Assembly: GCA_033816765.1 (NCBI GenBank)
Contig: CM066291.1
Coordinates: forward strand, 3,348,001 to 3,412,000
Length of the DNA stretch: 64,000 nt
Direction: 5' to 3'
Source: Nothopassalora personata
Lineage: Eukaryota > Ascomycota > Dothideomycetes > Mycosphaerellales > Mycosphaerellaceae
The position numbers and the translations under genes were made by a program. This document shows, one piece after another, positions 55,215 through 64,000 of this stretch; position 1 is the first letter of the stretch, and each line of letters begins with the position of its first letter. Below the pieces are notes generated by a model that was not told the DNA's origin, made no database searches, and worked only from the letters and a program-made list of their open reading frames with translations.

Positions 55215-56822
55215 TCAGACTTTCTCTTGTTGTGGAACGCTCTCAACATGTTCACCGCTGTCGTCATCAAGTGACTTGCCAAGATCATGAGCCACGGGAT
55301 CTGCAACAAGATCTCCAAAGGCAGACGCGATTTGCTCGAGCGTCAGCTGATTCGTCTTGGGGAACCAGAAGAAGTAGACGATTGCCGAGAAGAGGTTCGT
55401 GCCGATGAAGACGAACTGTAGAGTCGGTCAGTATACAGTTCGTCCGGTGCGGCGTGCGTCGATACTCACGTAAAATTTCCAAGTAATGACATCAAAAGCA
55501 TAGCTTGCAGCATAGCTCAGCCAGATAGCAGTGAGATACTGCGAGAAAGTCGACCACCCAACACCAACAGCTCGCAGCTCCAGCGGGAAGATCTCAGCCA
55601 CGATAACCCAGACAGCTGAGTTGAAGAAGACGCTGTACGAAAGTGCAAACAAGAAGATGAAGGCGACACCAGCGCGCTGACCGGCCTTGTTTCTGTTGCC
55701 ATGCTGACCATAGAGTGCTGAGATAAGGGCGAGGATAATCAGACAGCCGGCAAGAGTGAGCCAACCAGTAATGACGGTGCGTCGTCGTGGCCAGCGGTCG
55801 GCGATGCTGAAGATCGAGAATATCTGACCTACCAGAGCCATAAAGCCATAGACAGCGGTGATGAGTAGCGCTTCCTTGCCTTCGTAGCCGAGATTGGCGT
55901 ACATAAGGTTCTGGTAATTCTGGATGATGTTCGACCCACTGAGCTTACACATATTGACGATGAGAGTGCCAAGAAGTGTGCGGCGGATGTATTGTTTGTT
56001 AAAAAGACGCAAGAAGTTTGACTTGGTCTTGTACTGCTTCTCGAGACGGACTTGAGCTTGCATCTCATTCCATTCCCGGGTGATGAACTCCTCGGAGCGA
56101 TGTGCATGTAAGTAGCGCAGGGTTGACTCCGCTTCTTCGTACCGCTCGCGAAGTGTGAGCCATCTGGGCGAATATGGCATGAAGAAGGTCAAGACAGCCA
56201 GGAGTATAGCAGGTGGTGCTTGGGTCGCCAGTGGAATACGCCACTGTGTTTCGCCGCTGGCAAACGCGCCCGCATAGCCTATCCAGCCTGCGAGGAAGAA
56301 GCCAAAGGTGTTCCACACTCCTTTAAGTCCCACCAGGAATGCTCGGTTCTCTGGAGGCGATATCTCTGGCAGATAGACTGGCGCAACAGGATACACCATG
56401 CCCGTCGAGAAGCCTGAGAAGGCACGCCCGACGATCATCATAGCAGGGTTTTGTGCCGCACCTTGAAGCATCGCACCGATAACACTCACAAGAGCTCCGA
56501 AGAGTAGGCTCCAACGGCGACTGATTCGATCCATACAGTACGAGGCCGCAGCAGAGCCTACAGCACTTCCAGCGTAGTAGCCAGACACGATACCACCCTG
56601 AATGGCTGTGTTGGTACCGAGGGATCCGTACATGTACCTCTTGAAACTGTTGTGGGCGATGGTCGTGGCGATGATACCTATCGTTTGTCAAGCTGAGCTC
56701 ATACTGGGATTCAGTCTTGGCGCACCTGTGTCCAGTCCGTACAGCAGCCCGGCCAGGCTGATAGCCGTTGCGACCATGAGTGATCGGAATGAGTTTCCCG
56801 AAGCACCGCGTTTTGGCACCAT
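55215..56822 (-). CDS. MFS sugar-porter transporter
   Basis: Exons 56726-56822, 55470-56677 and 55215-55415 (introns 48 and 54 bp) give 501 residues; start ATG 56822 (MVPKRGASGNSFRS). Sugar-porter landmarks: LAGLLYGLDTG in helix 1, DRISRRWSLLFGA after helix 2, GRAFSGFSTGMVYPVAPVYL with the PVYLPEISP motif, WRIPLATQAPPA, PYSPRWLTLRERYEEA before the central loop, then VIVAEIFPLELRAVGVGWST and, across the last junction, FVFIGTNLF and FWFPKTNQLTLEQIASAF, i.e. the PETK-type region read as PKTNQLTLEQ. Known function: H+-coupled or facilitative sugar uptake at the plasma membrane. It reads intact and shares strand with the reductase, so it may also move a cluster product (inference). Confidence 0.92.
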
Positions 56823-57217
56823 CTTGATGAGGCTTAGTCTGTTAGTGTAGCGAAACTTGGAAGAACACAAAGAGTTGTGAAGTCTCTGCTGCAGACGATG
56901 GCTCACAGCGAGATTCACGTCGCATATCTAGAGACTCCCCCACAACGTGCTGCCCTCCACATTATGCCCCCCACATGGAGTATCTGCAGCTAGCCAGCTG
57001 GAATGTGCATGTGCTGCGGAGAAATAGGCCGAATCAAGGATGTGCTGTTGCTCAGTCATACGTAGTGATGAACTTCCTGCAGTCTGTGTAACCAGCAGCT
57101 TGGGGGTCAACAGCAAAACGCTTGCCGAACGTTGAGCCATCAGGAAATTCCGCAGTTGTTGTATGTCTCTTTCCGCGGACATCGCGATCTCTTCCTATAG
57201 CGTTGAAGATGCAGACT
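56823..57217. other. Intergenic
   Basis: Between the start of the sugar porter and the end of the transcription-factor relic; no feature recognised. Confidence 0.4.
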
Positions 57218-58844
57218 TCATCTGCACGTCTGATTATACTCATGCTTGAGCAATTTGTCCACACTTGCAATCATATTCAAGCTCTGCTGTACGCTTGGCG
57301 ATACTTGCTCGCCATGTATGTGTAGCCACGGATGTATCAGCTTCATCAGATGGCCGCCGGCTTGAAGGAATCTCGAAGCCATGCGTTCCTTGAGCTCAAG
57401 AACCTGACTAGCAGCGAGCAGGAGCAGCATCGTGCTGGCCATTCAGTTCACGTGATTAGTGATTGAGCAGACATTTTCGACGTGCGGACTTTGTACTTAC
57501 GACAACGAAGAGATCCAATTATCGACCAGTACAGTCTGAGTCAAAGCACGGAGGTTAAGCATGTGCAGAAGACACATGTTGAGGCAACTTGTGCTTCGAT
57601 CTAGCAATGGCGCTGATATCTGGTCACGGGTTGAGTGCCGGGACATGACGCGATTGAGATATGGCCTGAATCTGTTCGTGAGTCATTGAACTTGTTACTA
57701 CAATCCGTGCTTACCGGTAGATGACAGCTCGACAGGTCAGATAGCGCTGTTGCAGAAAGCCAGCGGAGGACGATTTTAGCTCTCCCGTATCGATGCTGCA
57801 GCGGAAGGAGGGAGGCAGACACTCTCGCTACTCTTCCAGCTGATGATCGAGCTCAGACACTATATGTGGCAAGCGAGTATCATCGTATCCGGCTCCAGTT
57901 CCCAGGGCATACAATAGATCGTGGACTCTGTTCCCTCATCGTCTAATTGAGACACAAGCCAAGAAGTAGAGTGACGACACTTGGCGCTCAATGTCGTGGT
58001 CGCTGCTTGGATAGTACCCAGCAGATGGCACAGAAGGCTCCATCTCACTGACGCCACTCTGAGGCAGAGCTGACAGCTCCGCGACGTCATCGCTCTCCAG
58101 TATGTAACAGGACCAGAAGACTCTTCGAAGGCACTCATTATCGGCTCCAGCATCGACGGAAGTGTGTGACAACAGCAAACGACATTTGCCCGCAGCCATG
58201 CTGCAATACGACCAGGCTTGTAATGGCATTTGCAAGTGCGCGAAGAAGAGTCCTGTGAAAAATAGAGACAGGGTGGAAGTGGTCGAGATCTCAATGTGCA
58301 TGACAGGCACGTGCTTCAGCGCCAAGCCAAAATACAGCAATGTTAGATCTCTACTTCGGCGTTGCGTGGAATGGTCGTTATGGTGGGCTTGTTGTCCATG
58401 CATAGCAGTTGCTCCGAGAGCTTGGCTGGCGCAGCCGAGCGTCATGATGACCGGTAGAGCATGACAACACTCTATAGTGCCATCCAGAACTCCATGGAGG
58501 ATACGTCTCTCTACATCGGCGAGCTGTACCACAGACACTGCCGGGTAGGAGAAGTTGGCGTCTTTTGGAAACGCATTGATGATGTCTCGAGCTTCACCAG
58601 CATGCGATGTGGGCAGCTCTTCTAGAGAATGCCGCACAGGATGGCTTTGGTGCTGCTCAAGGGTGAAGATGGGCTGATGATTGCTCCTAAGTCCAGGAAA
58701 CGCTTTCAAGAATGGCCAAGAAAGTACAGACTCTGTTGTGGATGCGTGCAGCGCAGATATAGCAGCATTGTACAAACGACTCTCGTCAGTGGGCCCATGA
58801 GATGAGACAAGCGACCTCCCAGTCGCATGACAGTCAACAGTCAA
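57218..58844 (-). pseudogene. Dead fungal-specific transcription factor
   Basis: One minus frame from about 58844, then two well-formed introns (57666-57714 and 57434-57500) and a good C-terminus ending at 57218 give the middle and end of a fungal Zn2Cys6-type regulator: the PF04082-like region with ECLRRVFWSCYILESDDVAE and SGVSEMEPSVPSAGYYPS, then NRVHDLLYALGTGAGYDDT, FLQQRYLTCRAVIYR, PYLNRVMSR and LEYNQTCR-like end (KLLKHEYNQTCR). Two in-frame stops break it: TGA 57936-57938 (after VSIRR) and TAG 57828-57830 (after QLEE, where Trp is expected). The splice sites are still perfect, so the loss looks recent. No Zn2Cys6 cluster is visible upstream, so the DNA-binding end is missing or eroded. 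Confidence 0.7.
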
Positions 58845-59838
58845 CTACAGTACATCTTCGGCAGGTGGCGTCATCCCTACACAAATGATGTGAGATGCAT
58901 GCCATCGGGCATTGCCGAATGAATGGAGATGCAGATGTGGAGTTTCAGGTGGATGTCTGAGTCCACCAGGATGAACTCCAGAGACACGAACGAGGTGAGC
59001 ACGCGGGTGCCAGGGTAAAATTAAGACAACTTTTAAGACATTTTCAGACACACAACGTGGATGCGATAGCTACTTCTCGATCGATATAAGTTGGCCCGCG
59101 GCCTCGATTAACCGCCGTGGCCTTTCAGGCATCGAATCAATCAATGTAGGTGTGTCGTTGTAGTTCAAAGCAAGCAGAAGCAACGCGCATAAGTAAGGGG
59201 TACCAAGCGAAGCGGAGCTCGGCCCGTTCCACTGTGCAAGGCGTCCGGAGGTCCGAGACAACACGAGCGCCAAGCCGCCGGCTCGAACGCCTTACCTAGG
59301 ATAATGATGGCTGTGATGGTACTTGCCGCCGCACCTGCTCTCGACCTCGCGAGCACAGAACATGGTCAACTTGACACCTCGTGCTGATGTCCTGCGCGCC
59401 TCCTTGCTCTACAGTAAAGAGACCCTAGTCGTTGAGCTAAGTACTTCCATTGCCACCTGAATTAACCCTGCTATGTTATGGATTCGGTCTTCACGCGCCC
59501 CGAGACACTCATCAAGCTTCCAGACTCTGTTTCCATATATGGAATCAGATCCTCCGTACATGCATCCGCAAATATAATGCATACGACGTCACGGGGTGCG
59601 TTGACCAGGTCCTCCTGTCCAGCTTAAAATGTGCCAAGGCGGATGGACCGCGCTAAAAGCAAATGCGACCGTGCTTATTCTCTCTATAACTTTAATGCGG
59701 TCTACTTAGTATTAGCGTAGTCGGTCGCCCTCGCGTAGGGCATCACAGTAAGACTGTCTTTATTATCAGAGACGGATATCAGCCCTGGCACCCCCCAAAG
59801 TCGAGGTCAAGATCATATTACCTCGTCTCAACATCACC
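58845..59838. other. Intergenic, 1 kb
   Basis: Where the DNA-binding end of the regulator should be. I looked for CxxCxxxKxKC on the minus strand and did not find it. The right end holds the GH5 promoter, with CTATAA near 59690. Confidence 0.4.
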
Positions 59839-61237
59839 ATGAGGGCCCTACTATCAGCCAGTGTTGCCTTTGCAAATATCGTCTTTGCGCTGTCATCGCC
59901 TGCCAAGCATCGTGGGCAAGATGCGTGGCCGTATGCTCCATTCACCACAAGCGGACGAGACATCAAGAATAGCAAGGGCGAGACTGTAACTTATGCCGGT
60001 GTCAACTGGCCTGGTGCGGCCGATGCAATGCTACCGGAAGGGCTCCAGTACGCATCAATCGCTGACATCGTATCAAAGGTCAAGAGTCTGGGCATGAACT
60101 CTATCCGGCTCACCTATGCCATTGAGATGATCGATGACATTCTTTCAAACAATACCAACTCGTCTCTCGAGGGCACCTTGGTCAATGCCCTAGGACAAAC
60201 AAATGGCACAAAAGTTCTGGGTCAAATTCTCGAGAAGAACCCTAACTTTACCGCAAGCACCACTAGACTTGAGGTATGCAGATAATTGTTTTCAAGCAGA
60301 ATTCCTCTAGCTGACAGAATCTAGATCTTTGATGCTGTCGCCGCAGAGTGCTTGAAACAGCAAATTTACGTCCACCTCGACAACCACATGAGCAAAGCAG
60401 GGTGGTGTTGCTCAACAAGTGACGGTAATGCGTGGTTCAATGATACATTCTTCGACACAACGAAGTGGGTTAGAGGCGTGGCGTACATGGCCGAGCATGG
60501 CAAGACCTGGTCTGCTTTCGTGTCCATGGGACTTCGTAACGAGCTTCGAATCCCCGCTGACTCCCCGGTCAGAGCGAGCTACGGATGGGAAGACTGGTAC
60601 CGGAACATGGTAGCCGCAGCCAATGCCAGCAATGCCGCCAACCCGGATGCCCTCATCTTCTTCAGTGGTCTAGACTACGACACCGATCTGGCAAACGTGA
60701 CTGGCGGTCTTGATCTCGGTGGCGGACAGGTATTTGATAACGACTCGTTCTCATACGCTGACAAGATTGTCTTCGAGCTGCACAACTACCAGAACAGCCT
60801 CGAGGACAGTGACTGCACACACTTCAACATGTACGAACAAGGTTACAAGGCAATGGACACTTCAGCTGGCACTACCGCCAAGAACATCGCGCCGGTCGTA
60901 TTGACAGAATTTGGCTTTCCTCAAGACGACTCAACATATACAAAGCCGTACCCACAATGCATTGCAGAGTACTTGTTAAGCCTTCCTGGTGGCCCCGGTG
61001 GATGGTTTCAGTGGGTAATAGCTGGATCATATTACATCCGCGAAGGCACGCAAGACTACGAGGAGCCATATGGTAATCATCCACACATTTCCATCGCATC
61101 GCCCGATAACTGACACTTTCGCAGGTCTGCTCAACCACGACTGGTCCGCATGGCGATCGAATGCCACGATCAGTGACTTTACGAAGCCGTTTGCGGAGGT
61201 GACGGCTTCTGAAAGCATCATCAGCGTCGCTTCATAA
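59839..61237 (+). CDS. Secreted GH5 glucanase/cellulase-like
   Basis: Exons 59839-60273, 60325-61072 and 61125-61237 (introns 51 and 52 bp) give 431 residues. ATG 59839 begins a signal peptide (MRALLSASVAFANIVFALSS). GH5 landmarks: YAGVNWPGAADAM near the N-terminus, MNSIRLTYAIEMIDD, IYVHLDNHMSKAGWCC, the acid/base Glu in SMGLRNELRI (about residue 218, the family NE), IVFELHNYQNS and the nucleophile Glu in LTEFGFPQDD (about 340). Several N-glycosylation sequons. No separate carbohydrate-binding module. Known family activities: endo-beta-glucanase, mannanase and related; the subfamily cannot be settled here, although the layout resembles the poorly studied fungal GH5 cellulase-like group. Intact and presumably active outside the cell. 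Confidence 0.9.
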
Positions 61238-61276
61238 ATGTAGATTGACTGCACGAAAACTTCATGATGTCATGAG

Positions 61277-62145
61277 TCATACCTTCTCTATCTTGCTATC
61301 ATGCACCGTCCTCTCCACCTTACCTCTGTTAACAAAGAACAGCCCCATGACCACGATCTTCACCACTCCAGCCAAAAACAGTGCCAATGCCGTACTAACA
61401 TAATGATATGCCGGTGCTCCAATAAAACTCCCCGCACACAACGTAGCCAGGAACGCACCCCTCCTATTCCTAGACCTATTCTGACAGATCCCAGCGAAGA
61501 AGTTCGGATCCACGAACAAGTCCACATACGCCGCTGTCGCCTGCGTTGTCGGAATCTCCGGCATCGACAATTGTCTCGACATAGCGACCTGCATCCCGGA
61601 CGCGAAAGCCAGCAGTCCAATTGAGCACAAGACGCTTGGGCTGTTCACAAATGTCGGTTCTGCGGGCTGGTTGCCTGTCCGAAAGACCAGATTGAGCAGT
61701 GCTGCGATCAGGAACATTGCTGTCTGTGTAAAGTTTGTCACGAGGAGCCACCATCTTCGTTCTGCGCAGTTCAGGCGGTTTGCGATCTGACCGGCGATGA
61801 AGACGCCCAAGCAGAAGAAGCCTAACGAGACGCCGAGGTGTGCGACCGGGACTGTGAAGTCTGTCTGTTGCCTTGTGCCGAAGAGGGCGAATGCGGATAC
61901 GGCGAAGAGGACGGTGTTGCCGGTTTGGTTGGAGACGACTGTGGGAGGAACTCATCAGCAAGCTCGGTTGATGCCTTTTAGCCCAGACACTTACAACAAT
62001 GGAACTTGGGAAAAGATACGGCATCGATTATGCCTGTTGCCAAAGCGAGGAGAAGAAGTTCGAATTCGAGCAGATGTTGATCCGTATCAATCTTCGTGCG
62101 CAGGAAAGTGAAGCATCTCGGCACGAGGCTATTCTTCTGTTCCAT
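61277..62145 (-). CDS. DUF1275 (YoaK-like) membrane protein
   Basis: Exons 61995-62145 and 61277-61938 (intron 56 bp, GTAAGT...CCCACAG) give 270 residues; start ATG 62145 (MEQKNSLVPRC). About six hydrophobic helices: LLLLALATGIIDAVSFPKF, HCFVSNQTGNTVLFAVSAF (the SNQTGN motif typical of DUF1275 spans the junction), HLGVSLGFFCLGVFIAGQIA, RWWLLVTNFTQTAMFLIAAL, SIGLLAFASGMQVAMSRQLS and YVSTALALFLAGVVKIVVMG. Known distribution: bacteria and fungi; function undetermined, often suspected to be a transporter. The stop is 39 bp from that of the GH5 gene, so the two are tightly convergent. Intact. Confidence 0.88.
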
Positions 62146-62789
62146 CGCTATTTATTCGTCGCTGTCCATTGCAGCAACGGCTTGGAGGATTTGATGGCGA
62201 ACATGGTCAAGCAGAGGGTCTGAAGAGGACCATTGAGAAAGCCATTGTACTGGCCAGCACAAACCGGCAGATGCAAGCTTCGAAGTTCACTGCCTCCATC
62301 TGGTGTCTGCATAACTTTGAAGATGCAAGTGCGGAGTAAGTGTGGTCAACCCGCGACGATCCAAGCCTTAGCAGGATGTTGCGAGGAAGCAACCGCGTAG
62401 CCTATCTGGACTTGGGTTTGATCCTTGAAGAGTGAGAGCGAGTGGACTGCATCGATTGTGATTGAGCTGCTCCACGGGAAGCAATTAAGATAACGAAGGG
62501 ACAGACCGCCCTGTCAAGTGTCAAGCCAGCCCAGTCTTGACTTGTCACGACTCTGCCTCGTTGGAGATCGTGGCAACATGCATGCGGGAAGCCCTCGCTT
62601 GACCAACCACGCCCGACACAATTGTTGTCGTCGCGCTGAAATTTTTCCTGACCTCGCTGAATCGCAAGGCGCCATAAAGGACAGTCGCTCGGATTCACAT
62701 GTCAGCAAAGTACTCGTTGAACATTCACTTTCGTCGTTGTCCTCCTCCTTCGCCCGCTAATCAACCGACCCCAGACTCGGCTCCTGTCT
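62146..62789. other. Intergenic, left of transposon
   Basis: No feature recognised before the target-site duplication at 62790. Confidence 0.4.
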
Positions 62790-62798
62790 GCCGAGAAG

Positions 62799-62842
62799 GG
62801 CAAGAACTATGCGGCAGGTAGATCGCTGCTATGTGGCAGGTA
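62799..62842 (+). repeat. Left TIR, 44 bp
   Basis: Perfect inverted match to 63533-63576. It contains two copies of a GGCAGGTA octamer, at its end and about 22 bp earlier. Confidence 0.95.
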
Positions 62843-63532
62843 GACCCACATTGATTTCCGTAATCTCCGCTCGCCATACAAGCTTGGCTGCTGACTGGAG
62901 ATTCTCTGAATCGCTATGGGTTATCCAGTGTATACGCGCTGATATCACGTCGTCGTCCCAGGTGTTGTTTTAGTGCAAGGCTTTCGGAGGGGTGCCCTTT
63001 AGCTTCATAAGTGACGGTGTTGCAGTCGCAATTGTTGCACAACAACCACTCGCTCAAATAACATGCTTTTTAGATGTATGTCTTCGCAATGCATACGCGA
63101 CACCGTTTCCGATGCTATATATGTGATATAGTCGTTGTGTTGTGGTGTTGTTAATGACTTTGTGAATTAAGAAACATCATCTAAGGTGAAAGCTCGCGGG
63201 AGCCGAAGTTCGCCCGATAATCCCGAAGCCAAATTCGGGCATTATATGCACGGCAGCTACAATACAAAGTGTTTTAGAGCGACGACACCACGCCACAACG
63301 ACACGACCGAATTGCACTAAACTTACCAGATCGCGAGATATAGGTAAGAAGATGAAGCTCTAGTAGTATCAAGTTAATATCAAGCAACATAGCGGCGACG
63401 GTAAGGTGTTGCAGGCGTGAAGTTGGCGACGGTGAGGTGCAAAATAGACACGCGACGCGTCCCGCCAAGCACGCTTATTTTGGTGGGTAATCGACCTATA
63501 ATTGGGACAATATGCTAATCTATTGATAATAG

Positions 63533-63576
63533 TACCTGCCACATAGCAGCGATCTACCTGCCGCATAGTTCTTGCC
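63533..63576 (-). repeat. Right TIR, 44 bp
   Basis: Inverted copy of 62799-62842, identical over all 44 bases. Confidence 0.95.
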
Positions 63577-63731
63577 GCCGAGAAGACACATGCGGAAAAG
63601 TTGATTGGTACCAGCATCGCTGTTCCTGGTAAGGTCACACAAACAGTGACGTCTATTATGGCAACATCCGCATCACGAACAAGCGAGTTAACACTGCAAA
63701 ATGTCTCTTTGTCAGAGTATTGCATACCACA

Positions 63732-64000
63732 ATGGCGCTCCAAAATACTCTCCGTAACAATCTTCGCACGGCCTCTAGCAGAACGCCTCTTGCCGGAGCA
63801 CGAACAATTACAATCTCGAGATCATGGCAGAGTAAGAAAGATGAGACGGAGGACTATGGCATTGAGTCGAAAGACTCCTTGAATCCTGTGTACGACGAGT
63901 ACAGCAGGTCGGGGTCAGATCAAGCTGCAGGACAGATGTCTGAAACCGCATACACACGGAGCAACAATGATCCTGACGCGCAGAACCAGCAGGCGAGGGA
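63732..64000 (+). CDS. Partial gene, probable mitochondrial protein (5' end only)
   Basis: From ATG 63732 the frame is open to the window edge (89 full codons). The first 30 residues, MALQNTLRNNLRTASSRTPL followed by AGARTITISRSW, are rich in Arg/Ser/Thr with no acidic residue, a convincing mitochondrial presequence. The rest (KKDETEDYGIESKDSLNPVY, DEYSRSGSDQAAGQMSE) is acidic and disordered, like small fungal mitochondrial proteins of unknown function. The gene continues beyond position 64000. The MULE-type element lies about 155 bp upstream. Confidence 0.55.
   Translation, partial: MALQNTLRNNLRTASSRTPLAGARTITISRSWQSKKDETEDYGIESKDSLNPVYDEYSRSGSDQAAGQMSETAYTRSNNDPDAQNQQAR

Larger units (their letters stand above)
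62799..63576. mobile_element. Non-autonomous Mutator-like element (MULE-MITE)
   Basis: A 778-bp element bounded by perfect 44-bp terminal inverted repeats (62799-62842 and 63533-63576; outermost bases GGCAAGAACTATGCGG). It is flanked on both sides by the same 9 bp, GCCGAGAAG (62790-62798 and 63577-63585), a target-site duplication. Nine-base duplications with TIRs of this length are the hallmark of the Mutator superfamily. The interior has no frame with transposase character, so it is non-autonomous and must have been moved by an enzyme encoded elsewhere. Perfect TIRs and duplication indicate a young insertion. It ends about 155 bp before the start codon of the next gene, thus in its promoter or 5' UTR. 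Confidence 0.9.

Noticed and set aside
58845..59838. Zn2Cys6 DNA-binding domain upstream of the regulator relic
   Set aside because: No CxxC...KxKC arrangement found on the minus strand.

Overview
The window is nuclear DNA of a filamentous ascomycete, most likely a Dothideomycete of the Mycosphaerella type (the class is an inference). Evidence: compact genes with short spliceosomal introns (about 48-107 bp, two near 360 bp) carrying GTRAGT donors, TACTGAC/CTAAC-like branch sites and YAG acceptors; a HapC (NF-YB) gene, fungal mitochondrial ribosomal proteins, an RTC4-domain protein, a GH15-CBM20 glucoamylase, an NRPS-like adenylate-forming reductase and a GPI-anchored Ser/Ala-rich wall protein. 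No rRNA, tRNA or CRISPR was recognised.

Layout. 1-5.8 kb: a Pho80-type cyclin and a PWWP chromatin protein, both on the minus strand. 5.8-11.6 kb: gene-poor, with one doubtful broken small-protein ORF. 11.6-20.5 kb: class II aldolase, glucoamylase, two decayed genes (RraA-like and beta-lactamase-like) and an intact MFS transporter. 20.5-24.5 kb: gene-poor, with a decayed coding piece and a proline-rich hypothetical. 24.5-27.8 kb: a divergent housekeeping pair, RBM25-like splicing factor and mitoribosomal bS21m. 28-39 kb: accessory stretch with a CorA-like relic, an astacin metalloprotease, an amino-acid/choline-type permease broken by a single TGA, a type I membrane protein, an F-box-like protein, DUF6604-like relics and a GPI protein. 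40.4-50 kb: conserved genes mL53, RTC4-like, HapC, prefoldin-2 and CMC2, plus a nuclear-looking hypothetical. 50-64 kb: accessory stretch with a repetitive broken Q/N/R/P-rich gene, the NRPS-like reductase, a sugar-porter MFS gene, a dead fungal transcription factor, a GH5 glucanase, a DUF1275 membrane protein, a Mutator-like non-autonomous transposon with 44-bp TIRs and 9-bp target duplications, and the 5' end of a gene that leaves the window.

How they fit. The housekeeping genes serve splicing, mitochondrial translation, cytochrome oxidase assembly, tubulin/actin folding and CCAAT-dependent transcription. The accessory genes are extracellular hydrolases and nutrient or drug transporters, interleaved with an unusual number of relics. 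In most relics the breaks are stop codons of the kind made by C:G to T:A change (TGG to TGA/TAG, CAG to TAG), consistent with leaky RIP or general decay of accessory genes. The reductase, sugar transporter and dead regulator lie side by side on one strand and may be the remnant of a small metabolite cluster whose local regulator has died. Exon boundaries were derived by hand from splice consensus and reading-frame continuity; no alignment or RNA evidence was available.
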